DNA of 64,000 nt, from NCBI RefSeq assembly GCF_037055355.1, contig NZ_CP146350.1, forward strand, positions 6,099,001 to 6,163,000, written 5' to 3'. A program made the translations under genes and the position numbers. The notes under the pieces were generated by a model, which did no database searches, was not told the origin of the DNA, and was given only the letters and a program-made list of their open reading frames with translations. The first letter of the stretch is position 1. Every line of letters starts with the position of its first letter. This document shows positions 25,291-33,830 of the stretch, one piece after another. Source of the stretch: Streptomyces sp. DG1A-41. Lineage in GTDB: Bacteria; Actinomycetota; Actinomycetes; Streptomycetales; Streptomycetaceae.

Positions 25291-26622
25291 ATGGAAGCGG
25301 TACCGGTACGGGGACGCGTGTACGTCGCCTGTGTCGCCGTCGCGGCCCTCCTCTGTCTGCTGCCGCTCCCGGGCGTCCGCACGCCCTGGTGGGTCGTGGC
25401 GCTGCTCGCCGCGCTGTACGCGAGCTGCGAGCGCGTCGCCCGGTCCCGGTTCGTCGGGATCTCCCATCCGGCCGGGACCTTCTATCCCGTGCTGCTCGCC
25501 GGTGTCTTCCTGCTGCCCGCGCCCGCCGCCGCCCTGGTGGCCGTGCCCGGTGCGCTGCTCTCGCACGTCGAGCAGCGGCCCGTGGCGCTGCGACGGGTCT
25601 GGCGGGCCGCCCAGCTCGTCGTCGGCGTGTGGGCCGCGGCCCGGGTGCACCGGGCGCTCGGCGGGCGGGACGCGGTCGTGGCGGGCGACGTCCCCTACGC
25701 GCTCGGACCGGCCGGGGCGGCGGTGCTGGCGTTCTGCCTGGTGCTCGCGCTGCTGGACGGCGGGATCCTGGCCCTGGCCGAGCGGGTCCCGGTACGGCGG
25801 GCCTGGCGCGGACTGGTGGCGCGCTCTCTCGCGCCCATCGCCGTGCACGGACTGGCCGGGCTGATGATGGCCGTGCTGTGGCGCAGCCCGTACGGTCCCG
25901 TGGCCGCGCTGCTCGTGCTGCTGCCGATGTGCGTCTCCTGGTGGGCCTTCGCGCAGTACCACCGGGAACGGGCTGCCCACCAGGCGACCATCCGGGCGCT
26001 GGTCCAGGCCGTCGACATCAAGGACGGCTACACGCGCGGACACAGCGAGCGGGTCGGGCAGGCCTCGATGATGATCGCGCGCGAGCTGGGCATGGACGAC
26101 AAGCGCGTCGAGGTGCTCCGGTTCGCCGGGATCCTGCACGACGTCGGCAAGCTGGGCGTTCCCACCCGGCTGCTCAGGAAGGACGGGCCGCTCACGCCCG
26201 AGGAGCGGCGGGTGATCGAGCTGCACCCCGAGTACGGGCACGAGATGGTGCGCGGCATCGGCTTCCTCGGGGAGGCCCGCGCCGCCGTGCTGCACCACCA
26301 CGAACGGCTGGACGGCAGCGGGTACCCGTACGGCCTGGTGGGCAGTCAGATCCCGGAATCGGCACGGGTCGTGGCGGTCGCGGACGCCTTCGACGCCATG
26401 ACCTCCACACGGAGCTACAGCAGGGCCCGGCCTGTCGCGGTCGCCCTGGCGGAGCTGAAGCGGTGCTCCGGCAGCCAGTTCGACCCGGTGATGGTCGCGG
26501 CCCTGGTGGAGGCCGTCGGCCGGGCCGGGTGGCGCCCCGCCGTGACCGCCGACGACGTCGACCCGCCCCGGATTCCCCCGCCCGGCGCAGCCGTCTCCAG
26601 CCGGCCGGGAGCACACCGGTGA
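25291..26622 (+). CDS. Membrane-bound HD-GYP domain phosphodiesterase
   Basis: This 443-residue protein has about six N-terminal transmembrane segments (residues 8-225) and a C-terminal HD-GYP domain, the class that hydrolyses cyclic dinucleotides. The motifs are complete: GHSERV, FAGILHDVGKLGVP (HD pair), HPEYGHEM, HHHERLDGSGYP (the GYP signature) and VADAFDAMTSTRSY. This argues for an active metal-dependent enzyme. The membrane part resembles no sensor I can name. ATG 25291 follows a GGGGAGGGG stretch. It overlaps the next gene by four bases (GTGA), making a paralogous pair translated together. Confidence 0.92.
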   Translation: MEAVPVRGRVYVACVAVAALLCLLPLPGVRTPWWVVALLAALYASCERVARSRFVGISHPAGTFYPVLLAGVFLLPAPAAALVAVPGALLSHVEQRPVALRRVWRAAQLVVGVWAAARVHRALGGRDAVVAGDVPYALGPAGAAVLAFCLVLALLDGGILALAERVPVRRAWRGLVARSLAPIAVHGLAGLMMAVLWRSPYGPVAALLVLLPMCVSWWAFAQYHRERAAHQATIRALVQAVDIKDGYTRGHSERVGQASMMIARELGMDDKRVEVLRFAGILHDVGKLGVPTRLLRKDGPLTPEERRVIELHPEYGHEMVRGIGFLGEARAAVLHHHERLDGSGYPYGLVGSQIPESARVVAVADAFDAMTSTRSYSRARPVAVALAELKRCSGSQFDPVMVAALVEAVGRAGWRPAVTADDVDPPRIPPPGAAVSSRPGAHR

Positions 26623-27865
26623 GCGCGTACCGGCCGCCGCCGCTCTTCACCCTCGTCCACGCCTGTGCCGCCCTCTTCGCCGCCGGATCCCTCGCCGTCA
26701 CCCTCTACCACGGGCTGGAGGAACGCCGGGTCGCCCTCGCCTTCGGCGTCCTCGTCACCGTCGGGGAGCTCGCTCGGCGCAACGGAGCGCAGGTCAGGAG
26801 CCGGCGCCGCTCGGTGCCGCCGCGGCCCTGTCGTACGCGCTGCTCGGCGAGGCCGGCGGGCGGGCCACGCACCACGGCCCCGCCCAGGTCGTCGCCGTCG
26901 TGCTGGCCGCCTCGCTGCTCGCCAGCGTGCCGCACGTGGCGCGCGGGCAGGGACCCACGCTCGACCACCTGGCACGCCGCGTGCTCACCGTCGGGTTCGT
27001 CGCCGTGTGCTTCCAGCCCCCGTACAACCGGGGCATGTTCGACGACTGGGGCGGCCCCGCCTACGCGCTGCTGCTGCTCGCGCTGCTGTCCCTGACCGCG
27101 CTGTGCGACGCGGTGCTCGCCGCCGCGCTGGCCCACTCCCGCACCGGCTGGCCCTTCGGGCCGGTGCTGCGGGACGAGCTGCGGGCCGTGTGCGGCATCG
27201 GCGCCGCCGTCATCGCGACCGGGGCGGTGATGGCCCTGGCGGTCGCCGTCGTGGGCCTGTGGGCGCTGCCCGTCTTCTCCGTGCCGCTGCTGCTCGCCCA
27301 GATGTCGTTCCGCCGGTACGCCGCGGTCCGGGCGACCTACCGGCAGACCATCGCCTCCCTCGCCCGGGCCACCGAGGTCGCCGGGTGCACGCCCTGCGGG
27401 CACGCCCGCCGCGTCGCCGCGCTCAGCCAGGCGGTGGGGCGTGATCTGGGTCTCACCGAGCCCGAGCTGAGCGTGCTGGAGTACGCCGCGCTCATGCACG
27501 ACATCGGCCAGCTGAGCCTCGTCGACCCGGTGCCGACGGGCGCCACCGCCGGGCTGCCCGCGGCGGAACAGCGGCGGATCGCGTTGCTCGGCGGGGCCGT
27601 CGTACGGCAGACGGGTGTCGACGAGGCGGTCGCCGTGGTCGTGGAGCGGCAGGCCGACCCCTACGCGGAGCAGCCACTCGCCGCGCGGATCGTCCGGGCC
27701 GTGAACGCGTACGAGGAGAAGTCCCGGGAAGGCGGCCTGGGCGGACCGCTGACGGCGCTGGAGGAACTCCGGCTCGCCACCGCCGGGGAGTACGCCCCGG
27801 AGGTGGTGGAATCGCTGGCCCGGGTACTGGCAAGAAGCAGTCTGACCTTGCCCGTGACGGGGTAA
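26619..27865 (+). pseudogene. Second membrane HD-domain protein, degenerate motif, one-base frameshift
   Basis: A paralogue-like partner of the upstream HD-GYP gene starts at GTG 26619, overlapping its stop. It has hydrophobic N-terminal helices, then an HD domain with GHARRVAALSQ and MHDIGQLSLVDP. The GYP loop and surrounding ligands are absent, so catalysis is doubtful even if expressed. The frame shifts near 26795: CAG GTC AGG would need one more base to read into EPAPLGAAAALSYALLGEAGG. Restoring it gives 415 residues. The break could be a consensus error, because both sides keep strong coding bias. It may act as a regulatory subunit or cyclic-dinucleotide sensor. Confidence 0.75.
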
Positions 27866-27982
27866 CCCATGGGTAATGAGCGCCCCGGAGGCCGTACGTG
27901 GTTGGATGCGAAGGAAAAGGTGTCCGGGGGCTCGAAACACAGTTACGGCCAGCCCACCGCACGGAACTGGCAGGCGGGAATC

Positions 27983-28963
27983 GTGAGGATCTTCGGCAAG
28001 GGACGGCACCGGCCCTCCGCCTCCTGGCGGCAGGCCACAGACCGGGCGTTCACTCTCATCGGCGACGGCCGGTACGAGGACGCGGGCGCACTGTTGACAC
28101 GTGCCGCCGACCTGGAGCCCTGGCTGTCCGAGTCCTGGTTCAACCTCGCCCTGCTGCACAAGTTCCGGCACGACTGGGAGCAGGCGAGGACGGCGGGCCT
28201 CAGAGCCGTGGCGCTGCTCGACCGGGACACCGGAGCGCCCGACTGGTGGAACGTCGGCATCGCCGCGACCGCCCTCCAGGACTGGCCGCTGGCCCGGCGC
28301 GCCTGGCAGGCCTACGGGCTGCGGGTGCCGGGGGCGTCCCACGACTCCGGTGAGCCCGTCGGCATGGACCTCGGCAGCGCGGCCGTACGGCTGTCCCCGG
28401 AAGGGGAGGCCGAGGTCGTGTGGGGACGACGGCTGGATCCAGCGCGGATCGAGGTGCTGTCCATTCCGCTGCCGTCGTCGGGGCGGCGCTGGGGCGAGGT
28501 CGTGCTGCACGACGGCGTGCCGCACGGCGAGCGGACCACGGCCGCCGGGCACACGTATCCGGTGTTCGACGAGATCGAGCTGTGGGCGCCGTCGCCGGTG
28601 CCGACGTGGGTGGTGCTGCTGGAGGCGGCGACCGAGGCGGACCGGGACGCGCTGGAACAGCTCGCCGCGGATGCCGGGTTCGCCGCGGAGGACTGGTCTT
28701 CTTCGGTGCGGTTGCTGTGCCGGATGTGCTCCGAGTCACGGATGCCCTCCGACGAGGGGGACGGGCAGCATCTCGATCCGCATGATCACAGTGAGCCGGG
28801 GCATCCAGGGCCGTTGGGGCATCGGACGGACGGGCAGCTGTGGGTTCCCGAGCGGGAGTGCGGGTTGGCTGCGCCGGCTTCGCTGGTTCGGGGATTGCTG
28901 GACGGGTGGGTGGCCGACAGCCCGGATTCTCGGGATTGGCGCGATCTGGAAGAGGTGTGCTAG
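27983..28963 (+). CDS. Tetratricopeptide-repeat protein
   Basis: This soluble protein of about 326 residues carries TPR-like helices near the N-terminus (ASWRQATDRAFTLIGDGRYEDAGALLTRAADLEPWLSES, in consecutive helices) and a less clear C-terminal half rich in charged residues. The reading frame is open upstream to 27869, but GTG 27983, beginning VRIFGKGRHRPSASW, fits what I remember of Streptomyces relatives; GTG 27918 is a further option. It follows the HD-domain pair on the same strand and ends just before a dispersed repeat. Function unknown. Confidence 0.8.
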   Translation: MRIFGKGRHRPSASWRQATDRAFTLIGDGRYEDAGALLTRAADLEPWLSESWFNLALLHKFRHDWEQARTAGLRAVALLDRDTGAPDWWNVGIAATALQDWPLARRAWQAYGLRVPGASHDSGEPVGMDLGSAAVRLSPEGEAEVVWGRRLDPARIEVLSIPLPSSGRRWGEVVLHDGVPHGERTTAAGHTYPVFDEIELWAPSPVPTWVVLLEAATEADRDALEQLAADAGFAAEDWSSSVRLLCRMCSESRMPSDEGDGQHLDPHDHSEPGHPGPLGHRTDGQLWVPERECGLAAPASLVRGLLDGWVADSPDSRDWRDLEEVC

Positions 28964-29041
28964 GTCGTGTGCCGGGTGCGCCGCCGTCGTGGTTTCTCGC
29001 GCCCACGCGGCGGAGCCGCACATCGATACAGCCCCGCGCCC
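28964..29041 (+). repeat. Dispersed repeat, copy B
   Basis: This is the partner of 15408-15483 in the same orientation, with the identical core GCGGCGGAGCCGCACATCG and a shared CCCGCG end. It sits between the TPR gene and def. The element resembles an intergenic repeat I recall as common in Streptomyces genomes. Confidence 0.8.
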
Positions 29042-29120
29042 CGAAAAGCGGCATCCGGCACCCGCGTACCCTGTATCAGCATCTCAGCTCGGTTAGGTTC
29101 AGGAAGGCGTACGTAACGTC

Positions 29121-29771
29121 ATGGCTCAGCAGGACACCGATCAGCAGCGCGCGGGCGTGCTCCCCGTCGATGACGAGGGGTACGTGATCGACACGGAGGA
29201 CTGCGAGGAGCGCGAGGCGGCCTGGCGGGAGCGGGGGACCTCGCGGCCGATCACGGTGGTCGGTAACCCGGTGCTGCACAAGGAGTGCAAGGACGTCACC
29301 GACTTCGGCGACGAGCTCCAGCAGCTGGTGGCGGACATGTTCGCCTCGCAGCGCACCGCCGAGGGTGTGGGCCTGGCCGCCAACCAGATCGGCGTCGACC
29401 TGAAGGTCTTCGTCTACGACTGCCCGGACGACGAGGGCGTCCGGCACACCGGCGTCGTCTGCAACCCCGAGCTCGTCGAGCTGCCCGCCGAGAAGCGCCG
29501 GCTGGACGACAGCAACGAGGGCTGCCTGTCGGTGCCGACCGCGTACGCGCCGCTCGCCCGGCCCGACTACGCCGAGGTGACCGGGCAGGACGAGAAGGGC
29601 AACCCGATCCGGGTGCGCGGCACCGGATACTTCGCTCGGTGTTTGCAGCACGAGACCGACCACCTGTACGGCTACCTGTACATCGACCGCCTCTCCAAGC
29701 GTGAACGCAAGGAGGCGCTGCGGCAGATGGCCGAGAACGAACCCCGGTACCCCGTCGTCGCGAACGACTGA
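29121..29771 (+). CDS. def: Peptide deformylase
   Basis: This 216-residue enzyme removes the formyl group from nascent N-terminal methionine. The three family motifs are present in order: GVGLAANQ (about residues 81-88), EGCLS and QHETDH (the HExDH metal site). The N-terminal 50 residues are an acidic extension ([18 protein letters not shown]) that is longer than in the E. coli type, and common in actinobacteria. ATG 29121 lacks a strong ribosome-binding site. A terminator hairpin follows 23 bases after the stop. Confidence 0.95.
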   Translation: MAQQDTDQQRAGVLPVDDEGYVIDTEDCEEREAAWRERGTSRPITVVGNPVLHKECKDVTDFGDELQQLVADMFASQRTAEGVGLAANQIGVDLKVFVYDCPDDEGVRHTGVVCNPELVELPAEKRRLDDSNEGCLSVPTAYAPLARPDYAEVTGQDEKGNPIRVRGTGYFARCLQHETDHLYGYLYIDRLSKRERKEALRQMAENEPRYPVVAND

Positions 29772-29794
29772 GACCGCAAGATCACCAGGCGCAC

Positions 29795-29830
29795 GGCGTC
29801 TGTTCGGGTTTCCCCTCCTGAACAGGCGCC
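29795..29830 (+). terminator. Terminator hairpin after def
   Basis: GGCGTCTGTTC pairs with GAACAGGCGCC over 11 positions including one G:U pair, with a 14-base pyrimidine-rich loop. Confidence 0.7.
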
Positions 29831-29996
29831 GTTCGTCTGTGCTGTTCGCCTGTCCGTGGCCCGTTCGATGGCTTCCGCTCACCTGATGATCCGGTGCCAG
29901 CCACTCCACCGGAGGTTCCCGGCACTGTGGGGCAGTGAATGAAGCAAAAACGTTCCCAGAGCGGTCAGTTGTGGTGCTGAATGGGAGGAGCGGGAC

Positions 29997-30053
29997 ATGC
30001 AACGGCGCACGCCCGGCACGAAAGGAGGGGCGCCCGCGCCAACTGGCGGCTGA
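29997..30053 (+). CDS. Possible 18-codon upstream ORF before epi-isozizaene synthase
   Basis: ATG 29997 has a strong ribosome-binding site (GGGAGGAG, six bases upstream) and encodes an 18-residue Gly/Pro/Ala/Arg peptide ending at TGA 30053, 13 bases before the terpene synthase GTG. The spacing suggests a translated leader that could tune the downstream gene. It overlaps a second Shine-Dalgarno-like AAAGGAGGGG at about 30021. It is too short for coding statistics, so the call rests on start-site quality alone. Confidence 0.4.
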   Translation: MQRRTPGTKGGAPAPTGG

Positions 30054-30066
30054 GAGGGGTTAGTTC

Positions 30067-31152
30067 GTGCATGCTTTGTCACACGGCACCACATCGACAC
30101 CGACCACCATCGCAGTTCCACCGTCGCTCTCCCTTCCGGTGATCGAAGCGGCGTTTCCCCGGCAACTCCACCCGTATTGGCCGAAGTGCCAGGAGAAGAC
30201 CCGGGCCTGGCTGCTCGAAAAGCGGCTCATGTCCGCGGACAAGGTGGAGGAATATGCCGACGGCCTGTGCTACACCGACCTCATGGCGGGGTACTACATC
30301 GGCGCCTCCGACGAGGTCATGCAGGCAATCGCGGATTACAGCGCCTGGTTCTTCGTCTGGGACGACCGTCACGACCGCGACATCGTGCACGGCCGCCCGA
30401 TCGCCTGGCGGCGGCTGCGGGCCCGGCTGCACTCGGCCCTCGACTCCCCCGGGGAGCACCTGCACCACGGGGACCCACTGGTCGCCGGGTTCGCGGACAG
30501 CGTGCTGCGGCTGTACGCCTTCCTGCCGACGACGTGGAACCTCCGGTTCGCCCGGCACTTCCACGCGGTGATCGAGGCGTACGACCGGGAGTTCCGCAAC
30601 CGCACCCTCGGAATCGTGCCCACGGTCGAGGAGTATCTCCGGTTGCGCCGGCTCACCTTCGCCCACTGGATCTGGACGGATCTGCTGGAGCCGACCGCGG
30701 GATGCGAACTCCCCGACGCCGTGCGGAAACACCCGGCATATCGGCGGGCCGCGCTGCTGAGTCAGGAGTTCGCCGCCTGGTACAACGACCTCTGCTCGCT
30801 TCCGAAGGAAATAGCGGGCGACGAGGTACACAATCTTGGAATCAGCCTCATCACCCATGAGGGGCTGACCCTGGAACAGGCGGTCATAGAAGTAAGGCGC
30901 CGTGTCGAGAATTGCATCGATGAATTCCTCGACGTCGAACAGGGAGCGTTACGGTTCGCTGACGACCTCGCCGACGGCACCGTGCGGGGAAAGGAACTCA
31001 GTGCCGCCGTGCGGGCCTGTCTGAGCAATATGCGGAACTGGTTCAGTTCCGTCTACTGGTTCCATCACGAGTCCGGCCGGTACATGGTCGACAGCTGGGA
31101 CGACCGGTCCACGCCCCCGTACGTCAACAACGAAGCGGCAGGTGAGAAATGA
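30067..31152 (+). CDS. cyc1: Epi-isozizaene synthase (sesquiterpene cyclase)
   Basis: This 361-residue class I terpene synthase converts farnesyl diphosphate to epi-isozizaene, the precursor of albaflavenone. Metal-binding motifs sit at the expected positions: DDRHD beginning at Asp99, and the NSE triad NDLCSLPKE with Asn240, Ser244 and Glu248. The length and the C-terminus (VNNEAAGEK) match the S. coelicolor enzyme as I remember it, with differences scattered along the length. GTG 30067 follows GAGAGGGG by 8 bases. The stop overlaps the P450 start (ATGA), forming the two-gene albaflavenone operon. Confidence 0.95.
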   Translation: MHALSHGTTSTPTTIAVPPSLSLPVIEAAFPRQLHPYWPKCQEKTRAWLLEKRLMSADKVEEYADGLCYTDLMAGYYIGASDEVMQAIADYSAWFFVWDDRHDRDIVHGRPIAWRRLRARLHSALDSPGEHLHHGDPLVAGFADSVLRLYAFLPTTWNLRFARHFHAVIEAYDREFRNRTLGIVPTVEEYLRLRRLTFAHWIWTDLLEPTAGCELPDAVRKHPAYRRAALLSQEFAAWYNDLCSLPKEIAGDEVHNLGISLITHEGLTLEQAVIEVRRRVENCIDEFLDVEQGALRFADDLADGTVRGKELSAAVRACLSNMRNWFSSVYWFHHESGRYMVDSWDDRSTPPYVNNEAAGEK

Positions 31153-32518
31153 CCGTCGAGTCTGTGAGGCCTGAAGCCCCTCTGGTCCCGGAGCTGCGTG
31201 AACCGCCCCGGCCGGCGGCGGTGTCCCCGTCCTGGGGCACGGCTGGAAGCTCGTGCGCGACCCGCTGGCGTTCATGTCCCGGCTGCGCGACCACGGCGAC
31301 GTGGTCCGGCTGAAGCTCGGGCCGAAGACGGTGTACGCCGTCACCACCCCGGCGCTCACCGGCGCGCTGGCGCTGAGCAACGACTTCATCATCGCCGGGC
31401 CGCTGTGGGAGTCCCTGGAGGGCCTGCTCGGCAAGGAGGGCGTGGCCACGGCGAACGGCCCGCGCCACCGGCGCCAGCGGCGCACCATCCAGCCCGCCTT
31501 CCGCCTCGACGCCATCCCCGCCTACGGGCCGATCATGGAGGAGGAGGCGCACGCGCTGGCCGAGCGCTGGAAGCCGGGGGAGACCATCGACTGCACCTTT
31601 GAGTCGTTCCGGGTGGCCGTGCGCATCGCGGCCCGCTGCCTGCTGCGCGGCGACTACATGGACGAGCGGGCGGAGCGGCTGTGCGTCGCGCTCGCCACCG
31701 TCTTCCGCGGGATGTACCGGCGGATGGTGGTGCCGCTCGGACCGCTATACAAGCTGCCGCTCCCGGCCAACCGCGAATTCAACCGGGCATTGGCCGATTT
31801 GCATCTCCTGGTGGACGAGATCGTCGCCGAGCGCCGAGCATCCGGTCAAAAGCCGGACGATTTGCTGACGGCATTGCTGGAGGCGACGGACGAGAATGGC
31901 GACCCCATCGGGGAACAGGAGATCCACGACCAGGTCGTCGCGATCCTCACCCCCGGCAGCGAAACCGTCGCCTCCACGATCATGTGGCTGCTGCATATGC
32001 TCGCGGAACACCCTGAACACGCGGACCGGGTGCGCGACGAAGTAGAAGCCGTCACCGGTGGGAGGCCGGTGGCATTCGCAGACGTCCGAGGACTCAGCCA
32101 CACCAACAATGTCGTCGTCGAGTCCATGCGTTTGAGCCCGGCCGTGTGGATTCTGACGCGGCGGGCGGTGCGGGACACGGAACTCGGCGGATACCGGATT
32201 CCGGCCGGGGCGGACATCGTCTACAGCCCGTACGCGATCCAGCGCGATCCGAAGTCGTACGCGCGGCACCTGGAGTTCGACCCCGACCGCTGGCTTCCGG
32301 AGCGGGTCAAGGACATCCCGAAGCACGCCATGAGCCCGTTCAGCGTGGGCAACCGCAAGTGCCCGAGCGACCACTTCTCGATGGCCCAGCTGACGCTGAT
32401 CACGGCGGCGCTGGCCACCAAGTACCGCTTCGAGCAGGTACCCGGCTCGAACGACGGCACGCGGGTCGGCATCACGCTGCGGCCGCACGACCTGCTGCTG
32501 CGGCCGGTGTCGAGGTGA
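31149..32518 (+). CDS. cyp170A1: Cytochrome P450 CYP170A-type (albaflavenone synthase); N-terminal frameshift
   Basis: This P450 oxidises epi-isozizaene at the allylic position in two steps to albaflavenone. The ExxR motif (ESMR), the I-helix segment TPGSET and the heme-binding FSVGNRKC are intact, as is [10 protein letters not shown], part of the secondary terpene-synthase site described for CYP170A1. The start ATG 31149 overlaps the cyclase stop. The first 20 codons (to ELREPP) and the rest (from [15 protein letters not shown]) are in different frames. One base is missing in the run CCGCCCCGG near 31206-31210. As written, translation from ATG 31149 fails early; ATG 31253 would give 421 residues without the N-terminal proline-rich hinge. 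Confidence 0.85.
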
Positions 32519-32531
32519 GCGGGGGAGAGGG

Positions 32532-33494
32532 TCAGGCCGCTTCGGGGCCCCTGAAGGTCCTCCGGTAGGCGTTCGGCGTCGTGCCCACGGCCCGGACGAA
32601 GTGGTGGCGCAGCGCGGCCGCGTTGCCGAACCCCGTTCGACCGGCGATCGCGTCCATCGTCTCGTCCGTCGCCTCCAGCAGCCGCTGGGCCAGCAGCACG
32701 CGCTGGCGCAGGATCCAGCGGTAGGGAGTCGTCCCGGTCTCCTGCTGGAAGCGACGGGCGAAGGTGCGCGGGGACATATGGGCGCGGGCGGCCAGCTGCT
32801 CGACGGTGACCTCCTCGTCGAGGTGCCGCTCCATCCACCCCAGCACCTCGCCGATCGTGTCGGCCTCGGAGTGCGGCAGCGGGCGCTCGATGTACTGGGC
32901 CTGTCCGCCGTCGCGGTGCGGCGGCACCACCATCCGCCGGGCGATCTTGTTGGCGACCTCGGAGCCCTGCTCCTTGCGCACCAGGTGGAGGCAGGCGTCG
33001 ATGCCGGCGGCCGTGCCCGCGGAGGTGATCACCGGGTCTTCGTCGACGTAGAGCACGTCCGGCTCGACGGTGATCCGCGGGTACTGCCGGGCGAGGGCCT
33101 CCGCGTGCCGCCAGTGCGCGGCGCAGCGCTGGTCGTCCAGCAGCCCGGCCGCGGCCAGCACGAAGACGCCGGAGCAGACGCTGAGCACCCGGGCGCCGCG
33201 GTCCACACCGCGGCGCAGGGCGTCCAGCAGCTCCGGCGGGAAGGCCCGGGTCTCGTAGCACTGCCCCGCCGGCACGGCGATCAGGTCGGCCGTCTCCAGC
33301 CGCTCCAGGCCGTGCTGGACGTGCAGGGAGAAGCCCGTGTTCGTGCGCAGGGCCGGGCCCTCGGCCGAGGCCACCGCGAAGTCGTAGACCGGCAGGCCGT
33401 CGTCGCTGCGGTCGGTGCCGAAGACCTCGCACACCACACCGAGTTCGAAGGGGTTCACACCGTCGAGGAGGACGACGGCCACGTTCTGGAGCAT
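32532..33494 (-). CDS. nrdS: GlxA-type AraC-family regulator (nrdS position)
   Basis: This 320-residue protein joins an N-terminal DJ-1/PfpI-like domain (residues 1-185; VCSGVFVLAAAGLL holds the nucleophile-elbow cysteine) to a C-terminal AraC DNA-binding domain with two helix-turn-helix motifs (VEQLAARAHMSPRTFARRFQQ and IAGRTGFGNAAALRHHF). In S. coelicolor an AraC-like gene in this place, nrdS, is co-transcribed with nrdAB. Here a small plus-strand gene and a palindromic region lie between it and nrdB, so it probably also has its own promoter. Its role in nucleotide metabolism is unproven. Confidence 0.82.
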   Translation of the reverse strand: MLQNVAVVLLDGVNPFELGVVCEVFGTDRSDDGLPVYDFAVASAEGPALRTNTGFSLHVQHGLERLETADLIAVPAGQCYETRAFPPELLDALRRGVDRGARVLSVCSGVFVLAAAGLLDDQRCAAHWRHAEALARQYPRITVEPDVLYVDEDPVITSAGTAAGIDACLHLVRKEQGSEVANKIARRMVVPPHRDGGQAQYIERPLPHSEADTIGEVLGWMERHLDEEVTVEQLAARAHMSPRTFARRFQQETGTTPYRWILRQRVLLAQRLLEATDETMDAIAGRTGFGNAAALRHHFVRAVGTTPNAYRRTFRGPEAA

Positions 33495-33509
33495 GCCTCC
33501 AGTGTGCCT

Positions 33510-33556
33510 CGTCAGTGGCAGTAATTCGAGGGTCTACGGCAGTACTGCCACTGACG
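33510..33556. promoter_or_regulatory. 14-bp inverted-repeat operator between the GlxA-type regulator and a small membrane gene
   Basis: CGTCAGTGGCAGTA (33510-33523) is repeated exactly in inverted form at 33543-33556. The central part adds the perfect palindrome GGCAGTACTGCC (33538-33549), so the half-site GGCAGTA occurs three times. It lies 16 bases before the start of the minus-strand regulator and 32 bases before the plus-strand gene, an ideal position for autoregulation. Confidence 0.75.
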
Positions 33557-33587
33557 GTAAGGAGTCATCGGCGCGACAGTGGTGTCC

Positions 33588-33830
33588 ATGGACACGAACC
33601 AGGCACAGACGCTCATCGCAATGATCTTCGTACTCGGGATGCTGGTCCTCCTGGTCCTCCCGTCAGTGATCGGCATCATGCGCGACAGGCGCGTCGACCG
33701 TCAGATCAGGGAGGCCCAGGAGACCCGCGAAGGCCAGCCGGCTCAGAAGTCCTCGTCCAGGTCGACGGTGCCCTCCACCGCCACCTGGTACGCGGAGGGC
33801 CGCCGCTCGAAGAAGTTGGTCAACTCCTGA
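33588..33830 (+). CDS. Small membrane protein overlapping the 3' end of nrdB on the other strand
   Basis: This 80-residue product has one hydrophobic helix at residues 8-28 (LIAMIFVLGMLVLLVLPSVIG) followed by a basic, charged tail (RDRRVDRQIREAQETRE). The last 88 bases run antisense through the C-terminal codons of nrdB. That part of the peptide (SSSRSTVPSTATW onward) may have no constraint of its own. The operator palindrome upstream and the coherent membrane topology support it as a gene. The possible GTG at 33579 would add three residues. Function unknown. Confidence 0.6.
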   Translation: MDTNQAQTLIAMIFVLGMLVLLVLPSVIGIMRDRRVDRQIREAQETREGQPAQKSSSRSTVPSTATWYAEGRRSKKLVNS

